A stretch of DNA of 64,000 bases, from contig WPIO01000136.1 in assembly GCA_009760855.2 (NCBI GenBank), forward strand, positions 393,001 through 457,000, in the 5' to 3' direction. Source of the DNA: Cristatella mucedo (lineage: Eukaryota > Bryozoa > Phylactolaemata > Cristatellidae). Below are positions 45,734 through 57,850 of the stretch, one piece after another. The translations under genes and the position numbers were made by a program. Below the pieces are notes generated by a model that saw only the letters and a program-made list of their open reading frames with translations, did not search any database and was not told the DNA's origin. The number at the start of each line of letters is the position of its first letter. Positions within the stretch are counted from its first letter, which is position 1.

Positions 45734-45735
45734 TG
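45013..45735. repeat. (GGC)n tracts flanking AMT exon 1
   Basis: About 10 GGC units at 45,013-45,050 (intron 1) and about 27 at 45,655-45,735 (upstream of the start codon, possibly 5' UTR or promoter). The transcript would carry them as GCC. Confidence 0.95.
45162..45366 (-). CDS. AMT: AMT exon 1
   Basis: [10 protein letters not shown] then a Ser/Thr/Ala-rich extracellular-type N-terminus, then the first membrane helix ([11 protein letters not shown]). The donor ATATTCA|gtaggt ends it. The frame stays open upstream to about 45,530 but has no ATG there. Confidence 0.82.
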
Positions 45736-45739
45736 GGGA

Positions 45740-47480
45740 ACCGACCTTAAAATTCGCCTTTTTATGTGCGGCCCAGCGTTCAAGCGCTGAGCGTTAGCGT
45801 ACTTGCGATGGCGACTTTAACCATTTAATTCGGTCAAAGATCGCCGGGGGCGCAGACTAGCGATGACTAGCGATGACTTGACTCGCTATTGGAGCCACGA
45901 CAAGGCGGTCTGAAGCAGCTGGATGCGGTAATGCCAGTTGCATTTTCATCCTAGTTGTGTGCGGCTTTCTGGTTGCAGGCGTAGGGTTTTTGACCAGCGA
46001 TGATACGGCGCAAAGCAGGATGCTGGCTAAAAGCGCCTGCCGAATTTCTCAACGGAAGCTCCGTATTAAAGTGACAGCTTCGCTTTCCAAATACTCCGAG
46101 GGCAAATGCTCCGAGTCCCACGAGCTGCGATAAATCAATCGAGGCGCGGCCGCGCCTCGAGAGAGTGGCTACGACCGCGTTACCGTGTCTGTAGGCATTA
46201 GCGGTCGAGATGGTGCGCCGGCCGCTGAAGCGTGGCCCTCAGTCTAATAGCGGCTGACTGGTCGTCCGGTCACGCGGTCGTCTCGCCGCTGTCACGTCCG
46301 GAGTTAGCCGTGAAAGCGGACCGCGTTCGCGGCACCGCGGCGCCATTCGTGACGTTAGCTGACGACACGTGATAGACGGGCGTCTGACCTTAAGCCGCTA
46401 TCGAGGCCTCTCATTTTTCAGGAAGAAGAGCTGTCAGCTGTCGCCGGTGTCAGCCCGCGTCGGGCGGCCATCAAGTCTCGTCTAGTTCTGCGACAGACGT
46501 CGCCACAACGGGAAGCAGCAGCGGCGTCCTAGCTGGCGAGCAGGCAAACGCATCGTCGCGCGGCGTGGCACAGGACCTGGCCGAGAAGGAGGAGGAGGAG
46601 GAGGAGGAGGAGGAGGAGGAAAAGGAGGAGGAGGACGAGGAGGAGGAGGAGGAGGAGGAGGAGGAGGAGGAGGAGGAGGAGGAGGAGGAGGAGGAGGAGG
46701 AGGAGGAGGAGCGAGCACCCACAAGCGTACGCGCGCCCGTACGGTTGGTTGATCCCCAAAACATGCCCCGAAAACATCTCACGCACCGCTCGATCGGTGC
46801 ATGAGATTCGGCGTCAGCCGCCAGCCGCCGTACCGACATCGCCGAAAGCCACCGACCCCTGCAACTCAGCCCGCCTCCGATGCGCCGCACGGCGACCGAG
46901 TTCGAGCGCGTAGCGTTGTCGTCGTCGTCGTCGTCGTCGTTTGGTTGACCCGCGCGCAGGCCGGGAAGCTTCATTGCTGCCGAACAGCTGCAGCAGACGC
47001 AGAAGATGCGCAAAGTTCCGCTAAGCGGGCGGCTTCGTTTTGGGCGAAACAGCCGACCGGATTCCACGTGGAGCCGGCTGCCGAGGGTTCGCCCCACGCC
47101 CATGGACGCCACTGGGCCGTTCCACGATCTGCAGCCTGGCGCCGGACCTGACGATTCTCGGAGCAGCGATGAGGCGTTGCGTCGAGCCACGCTGGGTGCC
47201 CCAGTCCCCCGGTCCCCCTCCCGCATAACCCGTGCAGCCGGCCGTGGTGATGAATGATGCGTCATTGGCCGAATCCTCAGGCGACCCTAAGCATCCTGAT
47301 CAACGATCGCACCATCTCATCACGACGCTCTCTTGCGCTTTCGCGGAATTGTTTGGAAGTCTCTACAGTGGATTCTCCATCGTTTTTTATTGTCAGCAGC
47401 AGCGTTAGGACGGCAGATTTCTATTATCAACCTACATTTAAGCCTTGAACGACAAACGTAAGCTGATCTAGCAGCCCTAT
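45740..47480. other. GC-rich region upstream of AMT with GGA and GTC tracts
   Basis: CpG-rich up to about 47,260; a possible AMT promoter or upstream island. It holds a (GGA)n tract at 46,588-46,712 and (GTC)n at about 46,917-46,940. The large open frames (for example 46,471-47,265 minus) are low-complexity Ser/Pro/Glu artefacts. Confidence 0.5.
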
Positions 47481-47612
47481 TTATATAGCGGCAGAAGAAC
47501 CTTAGCAAATATTGCCGCCGCAGTTGAAGTGGGCAATAGAGGATCGCCTATCCACTGCCGCATGCCGCACTCGAACCCACAACCTGGGTCGTGACGAGCG
47601 AGCACCTTATAA
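47480..47612 (-). mobile_element. tRNA-derived SINE
   Basis: The minus strand has GTGGGTTCGAGTGCGG (B box) and a head resembling the 19,760 copy. It abuts a LINE-A tail at 47,613 with no gap. Confidence 0.75.
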
Positions 47613-47905
47613 TACTAATACAAATAATGCACTTGATATAGCACCCTCAGAGAACTCAATCTCTTTCTGGGCGCTTTACATTGACTGCAAAGGGAAATGC
47701 AATTGAATGGAGAGTAATATCATGCTTGATAAAGAAACAAAATGAATAACACGGTTAGGGGTGACGCACACAGGGTCAGCGTGGAAATGTGGTTAGTGGC
47801 AGCATGCACGGTGTCAGCACGCATAAGCACATCAAGGACGAATCACAGGGACCCACTAAATGCTGTCCTAAATAGGTGTGTTTTTAGGTTCCTTTTAAAT
47901 GTAAC
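47613..47905 (-). mobile_element. LINE-A 3' end
   Basis: Minus-strand 3' UTR and hairpin. 5'-truncated at the LFRTAF-equivalent region. Confidence 0.88.
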
Positions 47906-48239
47906 TTTAGCTATGGATATTGCTATAGATTTAAGTTGATCAACAAAAAAAGAGTAAACTTCTTAATCTTGCCCAGAATGCGTATCACGACTTGGGTCCT
48001 ATATGCCTCGCTGAGCAGTGCAACTGTTTCAGGCTATTTTTGCCTTCATGTCATCTTCGGACACTAATTTAGCTCAACCTTTACTATTCCTAAAGATGGC
48101 TGGTAACGAACTATTTTGCTCTCCAAGTCTTTGGCTGTTTAGCTCACTGCTACAGTGCTTGCACAAGTACGTTTTATTTTTCTCACGACTCAGACTCGGA
48201 TAAATTCTATCATAATCGGTTCGTTCCTAATTACTCGCT

Positions 48240-48400
48240 TCATCGACTGTCCTAATTCAGCAGCGCTTCTCACTTTCTCTTACTCTATGAGAGGAAGACT
48301 ATTCAATACCGGGAGCTATCGTTACTATTAAAAGCTCCGCTAGTAAAATCCGCTTAGTCTGTGCTGCTTTGTAGAGTTAGAGACGGAGATACATAAATCT
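48240..48400 (+). mobile_element. LINE-B 3' end, diverged
   Basis: Matches the LINE-B 3' UTR (CTTCTCACTTTCTCTTACTC, then GTTAGAGACGGAGATACATA). Confidence 0.65.
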
Positions 48401-48489
48401 ATATTGCTCATTTAAATGAATTATGACTTAGGAGGGCAATTTCAGTACTTCGTTTATTTTGATTATAGGCGTCTGACAAGAACAGACTA

Positions 48490-49860
48490 TACTAGATAAT
48501 AGAGGTCACTTTGGAACATGACACCTAGATTTCGAGCTGATTCAACAGGAGATATGCTGGCAGAGCCAATTTTGAGCGTCAGCCGTTCCAATTTCTGAAT
48601 CACACTGGGGTTTGCAAAGGTACAATTGGTTTGATCCCTCCTAGCCTTCGAGCACCTCAAATTCTCTCAACTCACTTGCTGCATGTATTAATGACTCTCC
48701 TGCGTAACACCCACATAGTCTTTATGACTTTGTGGAGTTACAGACGGAGATACATTACATCCGAATATGGATGGCAGCAATTTTCTTAAACTAAACGATG
48801 ATATAACTAACTTACTAGTTATGGGCAAACCCAATGTGATTCGTAAATTGGAACGGCTGACACTCAAAATTGGCTCTGCCAGCATATCTCCTGTTGAATC
48901 AGCTCGAAATCTAGGTGTCATGTTCCAAAGTGACCTCTCGTTAGACGACCACATCAGCTCCACAGTCAAATCTGCCTACTTTCAGCTTCATAACATTGCT
49001 ACAACTCGGGCTTGTTTAGATAAGGATACCACGTCTGAGTTGGTCCATGCATTCGTGACATCCCGTCTCGAATTCTGCAACTCACTGCTTACTGGCCTAC
49101 CAGCATGTGCGATCAGACGATTGCAGCTGGTTTAAAACTCTGCAGCTAGGCTTGTCTGGCGTGAGCGTCGCAGTTGCCACATCACACCACTTTTCGCCGA
49201 CCTGCACTGGCTACCAGTCAAGCAACAGGTTGACTTCAAGATTTTTTCGCTCACTTTTAGGTAACTTCATTCTTTGGCTCTAGCCTATCTCTCAGATCTA
49301 CTCCCTCATCAGGCCAAGCATCGCACCACTCGCTTTTCGGAATCCAACAGTCTACAAATACCTCCTACAAACCTCAAATCCTTTGGAGACCGTGCATTTA
49401 GTTCGTATGCTCCCAAAGCCTGGAACTTCCTCCCGACCTGCGTCAGAACATCCCCTGACTTTACCACATTTAAAAAGAACTTAAAAAACACATTTATTTA
49501 ATGCAGAATTTAGTGGGTCCCTGTGATTCGTCCTTGATGTGCTTATGCGTGCTGACACTGTGCATGCTGCCACTTACCACATTTGCATGCTGACCCTGTG
49601 CATGTCACCCCTAACCATGTTATTCATTTGTTTTGTTTATCAAGCATATTATTACTCAGCATTCAATTGCATTTCCTTTTGCAGCATATGTAAGGTGCCT
49701 AGAGAGAGATCGAGTTCTCTGAGGGCGCTTTATCAAGTGCATTAATTGTATTATTATTAATACAACTGAGTGTCATCTGCATAGAAGTGAAAGCCTAGAT
49801 TGTGCTTGGCAATCACATCAGCAATGGGAGAGTATAAACCGTGAAAAGAACCTTGCTTTG
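48490..49860. mobile_element. LINE-A complex: minus, plus and minus fragments
   Basis: 48,490-48,607 is LINE-A on the minus strand. 48,616-49,745 is plus-strand LINE-A ([42 protein letters not shown], tail at 49,745). 49,764-49,860 is minus again, covering the YADD region. The plus part is interrupted at 48,696-48,758 by a LINE-B end. Confidence 0.85.
48696..48758 (+). mobile_element. 63-bp LINE-B 3' end inserted in LINE-A
   Basis: TCTCCTGCGTAACACCCACA to GACGGAGATACATTAC is the LINE-B terminus. LINE-A reads ...TTAATGAC on its left and ATCCGAATATGG on its right, as one continuous segment in other copies. Confidence 0.85.
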
Positions 49861-50506
49861 GTTAAAATTTTATATGAAATCTACTTGAAAGATCGAGTCG
49901 CTGAGTTGCAGTGTTTTGTGTTTTCCCATGGACTACTAAGGCCTCTAATAGCACAGCCACCTGCTCGTAACTTGCCTGAGCTCTGAAAAGTCGTTTCGCA
50001 GGCCGGATTTTGTGGTAAGGTTCCGCATTGGACTAAATCCTCGGTTAAGCTAAGGCACAGGTCCTCACTCTCGGTTCAAACTAAACAGCGGATGGACAGT
50101 GGAGGAGGGGCACTGGGGACATCTACGTCATTTGCTGACGGACATAAACGGTTGCATTCGCGGAAGTTCACACACATTTTCGTAGATTGTATTGTACTAC
50201 CTAGATTACAATCACATTACTTTTTTATTAAACATTTTCTCGTTTTATCTACATTTGTTTACATATAGAGAGAAAGAGTTTTGAAGTTATATCTTTAAGG
50301 ACGAAGTAATTAATATCTGTGATTTTTTTCACTTCCGTTGCTATATTTAGGCAGTATCAATTGAAGGTCTGTGGCGGGAAAATGAATAACGGCAAACGTG
50401 GATGCCGTAGTACACATGCAACAAAAATTCGAAGTTCTATGTGTGTCGTGCGTAGAATCAAAGGTTATCCATCAGCATATACACGAGTTTTCGTTACGTA
50501 TGCGTT

Positions 50507-51045
<539 letters not shown>

Positions 51046-51099
51046 GACAGACATACTTACGTACATGCATACATACATACATACAGACAGACAAGGCGC

Positions 51100-51700
51100 T
51101 CTTCAAAGCCGTGTTTTTTTAAGCAGCCGCCGCGGGAGCTGGTCAGGCAAAACTTGGTGCAGCTTGAGGAAATGATTTCATGGCCGACGAAAAGTGTAAC
51201 GAGAAAACAACCGGCATCAATGCATCTAATCGCCTCGTTACCTTACACCTAATTGCTAATGTCTCTCTCAAATTTAAGCACGTCAACGCTGCGGGCGTTC
51301 CAGCTGAAGACCGCTTTGTCGGGCATGCCCGGTGTGCGCCGCTATTCGTTATCAGTGAGTTCTGTCCGGTCACGCAACCAAAGTTTACTGGTAATACTTC
51401 CGTACTTTTCTGGGAATATTTACGTGCTTCCGAGGCATAAGCAATTAGGAAGTAACACTTAATACCCATGGACAAAAGTGGTTTCGCTGTATGTTTTAAG
51501 AAATTGCTCTCCCTGGGAACATAAACTTGTTCACGCCTCCTGGAGCTCAACTGGCGTTTCGCTCTCAGTCGGGACAGAACGGTTGTCACTTCCCAGGCAG
51601 CATTCTTGCAATATTACGCTCATTATTTTACTCACTGGGTGAGAACATTTATTTGAGCAACAATTTAATTTTCATAATAATTATATGTCACACAATTTTA
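51100..51700. other. Unassigned sequence after the GA tract
   Basis: Open frames at 51,143-51,589 (minus, 148 codons), 51,180-51,440 and 51,253-51,462 (plus) overlap. No domain recognised. Confidence 0.35.
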
Positions 51701-51964
51701 TATATTATACAATGAAAAATATTCTCAGAAAGTGACATCTTTTCCTACTGGAGCAAGACGGCTTATGAAGATTAGTGTTAATACTCCTTCTAGGTTTCTT
51801 GTGCGCTTTATTTTCAGGTTATTAAAGAATAGTGCAAATGTTAAGATTGAGTTTTATGATTTAAATCGGAGGAGCTAATACGAAAAACTATCGCGGATAA
51901 TTTTTAATGAACTTATTATTTCTTATTCTATTGGGTTAATTAAGATATCTAGTATTTTCTTCTT

Positions 51965-52120
51965 TCGTATGCATGCAGCTGCTTACACTATGCCTGCTGC
52001 TTCCGTATGTTGCCACCGAACGTTTGGTAATGCTTTACGTACAACATCTGTAAAGCGCCTAGAAAGGGATTCAACTCTCTGAGGACGCTACACTAATGCA
52101 TCATTATTACTACTAGATTT
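51965..52120 (+). mobile_element. LINE-A-type or SINE tail
   Basis: GTAAAGCGCCTAGAAAGGGA with CTCTGAGGACGCTACACTAA is the shared 3' hairpin. The ending CTACACTAAT is closer to the SINE at 31,088 (CTACACAAAT) than to LINE-A (CTTTATCAAG). Confidence 0.7.
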
Positions 52121-52699
52121 AACTCATTTTGATTATATACTTCAGTTAAACTGTTTATGCAAAAATCTCTCTGCTGGTGTTATTGAGTCTAGAATTTGTA
52201 TTTGTCTACTTCTACTTTAACTGTATTTGCTAGGGATGATGGTCATTCTATGATGTCTAAACAAATTAATTAATTTAAATAGGCCATTGATCTTGCATTT
52301 AAAAATTCAATTGGTTCTGAATTGATTATAACTGGTATTAGCTATTTCAGTTTCATTATTGGGAATTTCTTTCGAAGAAAATGTTAAAGTTACGTACTGT
52401 CTCAAACATTTTTCCTTAGTAATAAGTATTGTATATTTATACAAAATATTAATAATTAATGCTTGCTCTCTGTGTTTAGATTCTTACATTGTGTTAAAGA
52501 TGACATAAAAAAATTAGTGATCTTAAAAGTAATTTATAAACTACCTATTTAAGTGTAAATGATTCTATTTTAGGACTTGATCGGCCTCCTAATGTTGTTT
52601 TTTAATTTCTAGGAAAAAAATTAGATATGAGTATAGGCGTATCGGATTATCATGAGAAGTTAGGGGCGTAATTATTAAAGTCTACCAAATGAAAGGAGA

Positions 52700-52935
52700 T
52701 TATCGATAGGCATTTTAATCTGTTACTAGTTAGAAACAACAACATTGACCATTTTATTTTGATAACTAAATTTAATCAATCTTGTTGCATCCCAAAATCT
52801 AGAGGTTCATTGATCTATGATCACCTATATGTTTGGATAGGTATTTTAACAATTAATCATCAGATAAAGATTGTTTAGTGTGAGGTGGTCTAAATGGTCA
52901 TCCGCCTACATATGATATCATTAAGGATACACAAC
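52700..52935 (+). pseudogene. Possible PolB N-terminal fragment
   Basis: A frame reading NIDHFILITKFNQ resembles the start of the exonuclease-side region in Polinton polymerases (HF-I-NF-R). It lies directly before the LINE-A that splits the polymerase region. Weak on its own. The remaining AT-rich DNA from 52,120 to 52,700 shows nothing definite. Confidence 0.3.
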
Positions 52936-52944
52936 TTAATAATA

Positions 52945-54190
52945 TTAATAATGCACTTGATAAAGCGCCCTCAGACAACTCAATCTATCTCTATAGGCAC
53001 TTTACATTTGCTGCAAAGAAAAACGCCAGTGAATGGTGAGTAATATCATGCTTAATAAACAAACAAAATAAATAGCATGGTTAGGGGTGACATGCACAAC
53101 GTCAGCATGCAAATGTGGTAAGTGGCAGCATGCAGTGTCAGCACGCATAAGCACATCAAGGACAAATCACAGGGACCCACTAAATGCTGTCCTAAATAGA
53201 TGTGTTTTTAAGTTCTTTTTAAATGTGGTAAAGTCAGGGGATGTTCTGACGCAGGTCGGGAGGAAGTTCCAGGCTTTGGGAGCATACGAACTAAATGCAC
53301 GGTCTCCAAAGGATTTGAGGTTTGAAGGAGGTATTTGTAGACTGTTGGATTCCGAAAAGCGGGTGGTACGATGCTTAGCCTGATGGGGGGTAGATCTGAG
53401 AGATAGGCTGGAGCCAAAGAATGAAGTGACCTAAAAGTGAGCGAAAAAATCTTGAAGTCAACCCGTTGCTTGACTGGTAGCCAGTGCAGGTCGGCGAGAA
53501 GTGGTGTGATGTGGCAGCTGCGACACTCACGACAGGCAAGCCTAGCTGCGGAGTCTTACACCAGCTGCAATCGTCTGATCGCACATGCTGGTATGCCAGT
53601 AAGCAGTGAGTTACAGAAGTCAAGACGGGATGTCACGAATGTATGGACCAATTTAGACGAGGTATCCTTATCTAAACAAGCCCAAGTTTTAGCAATGTTA
53701 TGTAGCTGAAAGTAGGTAGATTTGACTGTGGAGCTGAAGTGGTCGTCTAACGAGAGGTCGCTTTGGAACAGGACACCTAGATTTCGAGCTGATTCAACTG
53801 GAGATATGCTGGCAGAGCCAATTTTGAGTGTCAGCCTTTCCAATTTCTGAATCACACTGGGTTTTCCCATAACTAGTAAGTTAGTTATATCATCGTTTAG
53901 TTTAAAAAAAATTGCTGCCATCCATATGCAGATGTCATCAATACATGCAGCAAGTGAGTTGAGAGAATTCGAGGTGCTCGAAGGCTGGGAGGGATCAAAG
54001 CAAATGTGCAACTGAGTGTCATCCGCATAGAAGTGAAAGCCTAGATTGTGCTTGGCAATCACATCAGCAAGAGGGACAGTATAAACCGTGAAAGGAACCG
54101 GACCTAGCACGGAACCCTGAGGTACCCCATAATTCAGAAGTACCTCGGATGATCTTTGTCTATTCACGTCAATACTCTGGTTATACATCT
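52945..54190 (-). mobile_element. LINE-A, longest intact RT frame, inserted in the Polinton-like element
   Basis: Its minus-strand frame (54,188-53,556, 210 codons) contains [25 protein letters not shown], the GKPSVIQKLERLTLKIGS region and [11 protein letters not shown]. The rest continues in other frames to the tail at 52,945. The RT catalytic YADD is intact. 5'-truncated at 54,190, so it lacks the N-terminal RT and endonuclease regions. Confidence 0.93.
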
Positions 54191-54269
54191 AAGACAATTA
54201 TCATGGACTGGGATGCTGCAATCCTTATCCAACTGATCTGAAATGGTACATACCTGTTGGTAATGCTAG

Positions 54270-55000
54270 GAAATTTCTTTGTTTCTACTGGCTTCTAGAA
54301 AGATTGGTTTATTCCTCAGGATGAGTTACGACGTGTATTTATGGAAGTTGATATTATTTATCCTGAGCCACTGCATTATCTGCTTAATGATTATCCGCTA
54401 TATGCAGCTTTTAGGCTAGTTAAACTTAGTGAGTGATCAAGAGTATCAGAAAGCTTGTAACCCTGGTAATGTAGCAAAACCTAAGCTAGTATGTTAATAC
54501 GGCCAGTGAAAGCTAGTCTCAAGAAGATGCATCTCAAGAGAATGAGAGATCTAACTATGAAAACCTGCAGATGTTCTGAAAAGACATTAATAGCTTTTGA
54601 ACATGGCAATAAATAACCAAGATTAACTAAATCATTGTTCATAGGCAGCTCCATTCTAGATTTCTACAATGTACATATCCAGATGTTCTAATATGATGAC
54701 TTAGTACCAAATATAGGAGGCAAAGCTAGATTAGTTTTTACTGATGCAGATTCATTCGTTATTGAGATGGAGAGCATTATTGACTTGGATTCAGAAGTAA
54801 TACAGGATTTATACCGAGGACTTTGGTAAGTTTAAACCTGAATTCAAAGAAAAATTATCGATAAGATTTGTGCTTGTAAACTAATTTATATTTGGTTACG
54901 ATTTTTGCTTAGGAAGTTGATCAATCCACTTATGATTATGGCTAAAGGAGTTCAATAAGTGGTATTAAAATTGAACAGTTAATCCTGCTAATAGGTTGTT
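54270..55000 (+). pseudogene. Family-B (protein-primed type) DNA polymerase fragment
   Basis: Two diagnostic motifs lie in order: LHYLLNDYPL at about 54,380-54,410 (usual LHDLHNDYPL of Polinton PolB) and VFTDADSF at about 54,735-54,758. The latter is the motif C box (usual TDTDS), with both catalytic Asp retained. Between them is SSILDFYN, matching the usual G-S-LDLSK segment. Stop codons and frameshifts separate the motifs, so no intact polymerase remains. It probably began upstream of the LINE-A insertion. Confidence 0.8.
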
Positions 55001-55304
55001 TCAAGCCGGTGCAATTCCTGATACTAATACTATGGATGAGTATAGTAAACTTGCATTAGAATATTTCAAAATATTTGGCAAAATGGATATGATCTTTCTG
55101 CCAAAGGACATTCAAAGAGGGCATTACAGCATTTGATTCTAAAGATACCGGCTTAACTGAGGGTGCCGCTCAAATGCTTATGTGCCTTATAGGACTAAAG
55201 AAGCAAGAGATTATTTTGACAAGTGCACAGTTTAAATAATTTCTATTTAAAAAAAAATTAAATAGCATAGGAGATGTCTGATCAAGAATCTGATCCACTT
55301 CAAA

Positions 55305-55433
55305 TGCAATGAATCTCTTTCTAGAGATGGTGAAGAATATGATTACTCATATGATCCAGACTATACTATACCAAGTGAAGAAGAAGAATTATACATGCTA
55401 TATGAAAACGAGGAGGATACTGATGGAGAATAA
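55305..55433 (+). pseudogene. Acidic C-terminal protein fragment
   Basis: A short open stretch rich in Asp, Glu and Tyr (SRDGEEYDYSYDPDY, PSEEEELYMLYENEED) ends at a stop. Its acidic ending resembles the C-terminus of a small element-encoded protein. Not recognised further. Confidence 0.35.
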
Positions 55434-56156
55434 ATAGATTTTTAGAAGAAAAAATGTTTCACTATTACGTAGAAATGGCTATGTAAAGAATTCTTAGCTT
55501 GGAGCAATATGGCGAAACGGCTCATTACAAATCTGTCTCCGTAAAGTGAAAAAAGTTGATCAGCGAATGTTAAGCATTCTATACATTTTATATTCTACAT
55601 TCATTCTATATATAACTTAATTCCTGATCTTGGGAGTTCATATTTTAAGTCATTTTTTAAATGAAATTTCCGATATCAGTGATATGTTAATGGAATTTAG
55701 AGGACAAATAATTAGCAATAATTAGCTAAAGAAGAAAATAAAAAATCACCAGTTCCCAAAGGTGGGTGTGTGTACGAGTAAATACTATGTCCGCTAACTA
55801 ACCTGTAAAAATATTTTTATATATCGCCGAGACACATTTGGCAGCAAATGTAAAAAACATTACCAATCCTCCTAATCGAGTGACTTCTGTTAATATCCTC
55901 AAATCTTACGCTGATTAACAAGTTAAGTTTAAGAACGACCACGTATGAAGCACAATCACTCGACTCTGAGATCTCCTTATTCACTGACCAGTCTCTTAAA
56001 AATGTTAATGGTGATGAACTTGATGCTAAATCACTAAGAATGGTTAATGCTGGTGGGTAAAGAATCAACTGATCTTGATGCAACAGTTAACTCTTCGGAC
56101 AAAAGTTGATGAACTTCTTAATACTCCTGGAGTAATCGAATCATATACTACTTGGA

Positions 56157-56399
56157 TTGCCAGCCATGCTTCCTACTATTTCTACTCTCATTTCTATTAA
56201 TTCCGAAGTGAAGTCTGATGTCTCAAGTATTGATAAGGATAGGTGCTGTGCGATCCTGCCAAATATAGCAGATGGAACAAGCACTGGACAAAAGGTAGCA
56301 AATGCGGCTGCACCTGCTCTCACTCCACCAGCTGCTATAACTCAACCTGCTGATGCTCCAGCTGCTACAACTGCTCCAGTTGATACAGCTCCACGGTGA
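56157..56399 (+). CDS. Small Ala/Pro/Thr-rich ORF of the element
   Basis: The 80-codon frame starts MLPTISTLISINSEVK and ends in an Ala/Pro/Thr-rich tail (PAAITQPADAP, TTAPVDTAPR). Upstream, related-looking frames (55,817-56,150) are split by stops, so this is probably the 3' part of a longer structural gene. Function unknown. Codon use is AT-rich like the rest of the block. Confidence 0.45.
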   Translation: MPAMLPTISTLISINSEVKSDVSSIDKDRCCAILPNIADGTSTGQKVANAAAPALTPPAAITQPADAPAATTAPVDTAPR

Positions 56400-57850
56400 A
56401 AAAATACCATAGTATATAATTTAACTCAATTCCTATTGAGACAAGATGTTGAGATGGACTTGGAGAAGTTATACGACAATTATATAGTAATTTAAAGATA
56501 TACTCATTTCCAATTGGTTTCATTGAGGATATTTGTAATTCTTTGATTAAATCACTAAGATTAGTACCTGAGTATAAATGTCTTAGAATGAATCAAAATG
56601 ACTTATATATATATATATGTATATATAATTTTGATGCTAAGATAAGAGATGGAAGTATATTTTCGGAGTTCTTAGCAAATCTAAAAATTAATGTTGTAAA
56701 TGACATACGGTCAACTCTAATTGTTCCGAGTTACAAAAGTCAGGACTATTATTTAACTTTTGATAGCTAATTGTAAATAGAATACATGTTTTAACTGTAA
56801 AACCAATATAATAAATTTTTAGCCGTAAATCCAATAATCCTTGAGTAATAGGAACTGAATCAGCAATATTAAAGGTTTTCTTAGAATCAGTTAGTAGTTT
56901 TTTGTACTATTATCCATTCCATAATAGTTCAGTGAAAATAATTTTTAAGGAAAAAATCTTAGAGAGAAAAGCCGACCGTAATTTCTAATTATTACTTCTT
57001 TTTCATCTGTAAATGTAAATGTATATTATTAATAATGTATATTATTATTATTATTATTATTAATGTATATTATTATTAATGTATATAATCTGTATATGTA
57101 AACATCAATGATTGATGTTACTGCTAAACAATATACATTTTTAATATTTATTTGAAAGTAATACGATTACTTAATCATAAAAAATTCAGATTTCCTTCAA
57201 TTTCTAGCACGATAATATATAGTGTATAATCAATATTATTTCTCATATTTAACAGACCCACATCGATTTCTGTTATATTCATTAAAAGTGTATAGTAAAT
57301 TGGCTTTGATACTCCAACGTCTGATAATCTAGATACATTTTCAGTATGAATAACTTCAACATCAATGGTTTTTGTTGTTGTTATTGTACCATCAGCTCTC
57401 AGGTCTCTTTTGCTAATAAATGAAGTGCCTAATCCATCAAGATTAAACTTCCGATCGGTACTGGTGATCGAAGGAAAAGTACTGTTAATCCTCCACTTAC
57501 TTCAGAACCTCCAGTTAATACTGGAGTATAAAAATAGGATTAAGTCGCAGCAATATTCCCTTTAACAGGGTTTGAGAGATTAATGTATTTTTGTAATTAG
57601 CTTATACGTATCCTATAATTACAAGGTCAGAGTCTATTCTTAAGATCACTAGTATCAGCAAAAGTCTTCTTAACAAGCTCTAAGAGTCAATAGTATTTGT
57701 GGAGTTAATTAGCTTTTTTCGTCCATATCTTCAGTTCTATTCGCTGAAAGAAAGTTTCTAGTCTTCTAGTCAGCGTTTTTTCTTAATACTGTATAACATA
57801 TTGTTATTCTTTTAATAAATAGTGAATACTTCCTGACCTAAATACGGTAT
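56400..57850. other. AT-rich part of the element, nothing assigned
   Basis: Fragments of open frame at 56,543-56,770 and 57,365-57,565 (plus) show no motif. There are ATT repeats at about 57,030-57,080. Confidence 0.4.

Noticed and set aside
46471-47265. 264-codon minus-strand frame and its overlaps
   Set aside because: Composed of GGA-tract poly-Ser/Pro/Leu and GC-rich shadow sequence; no domain.
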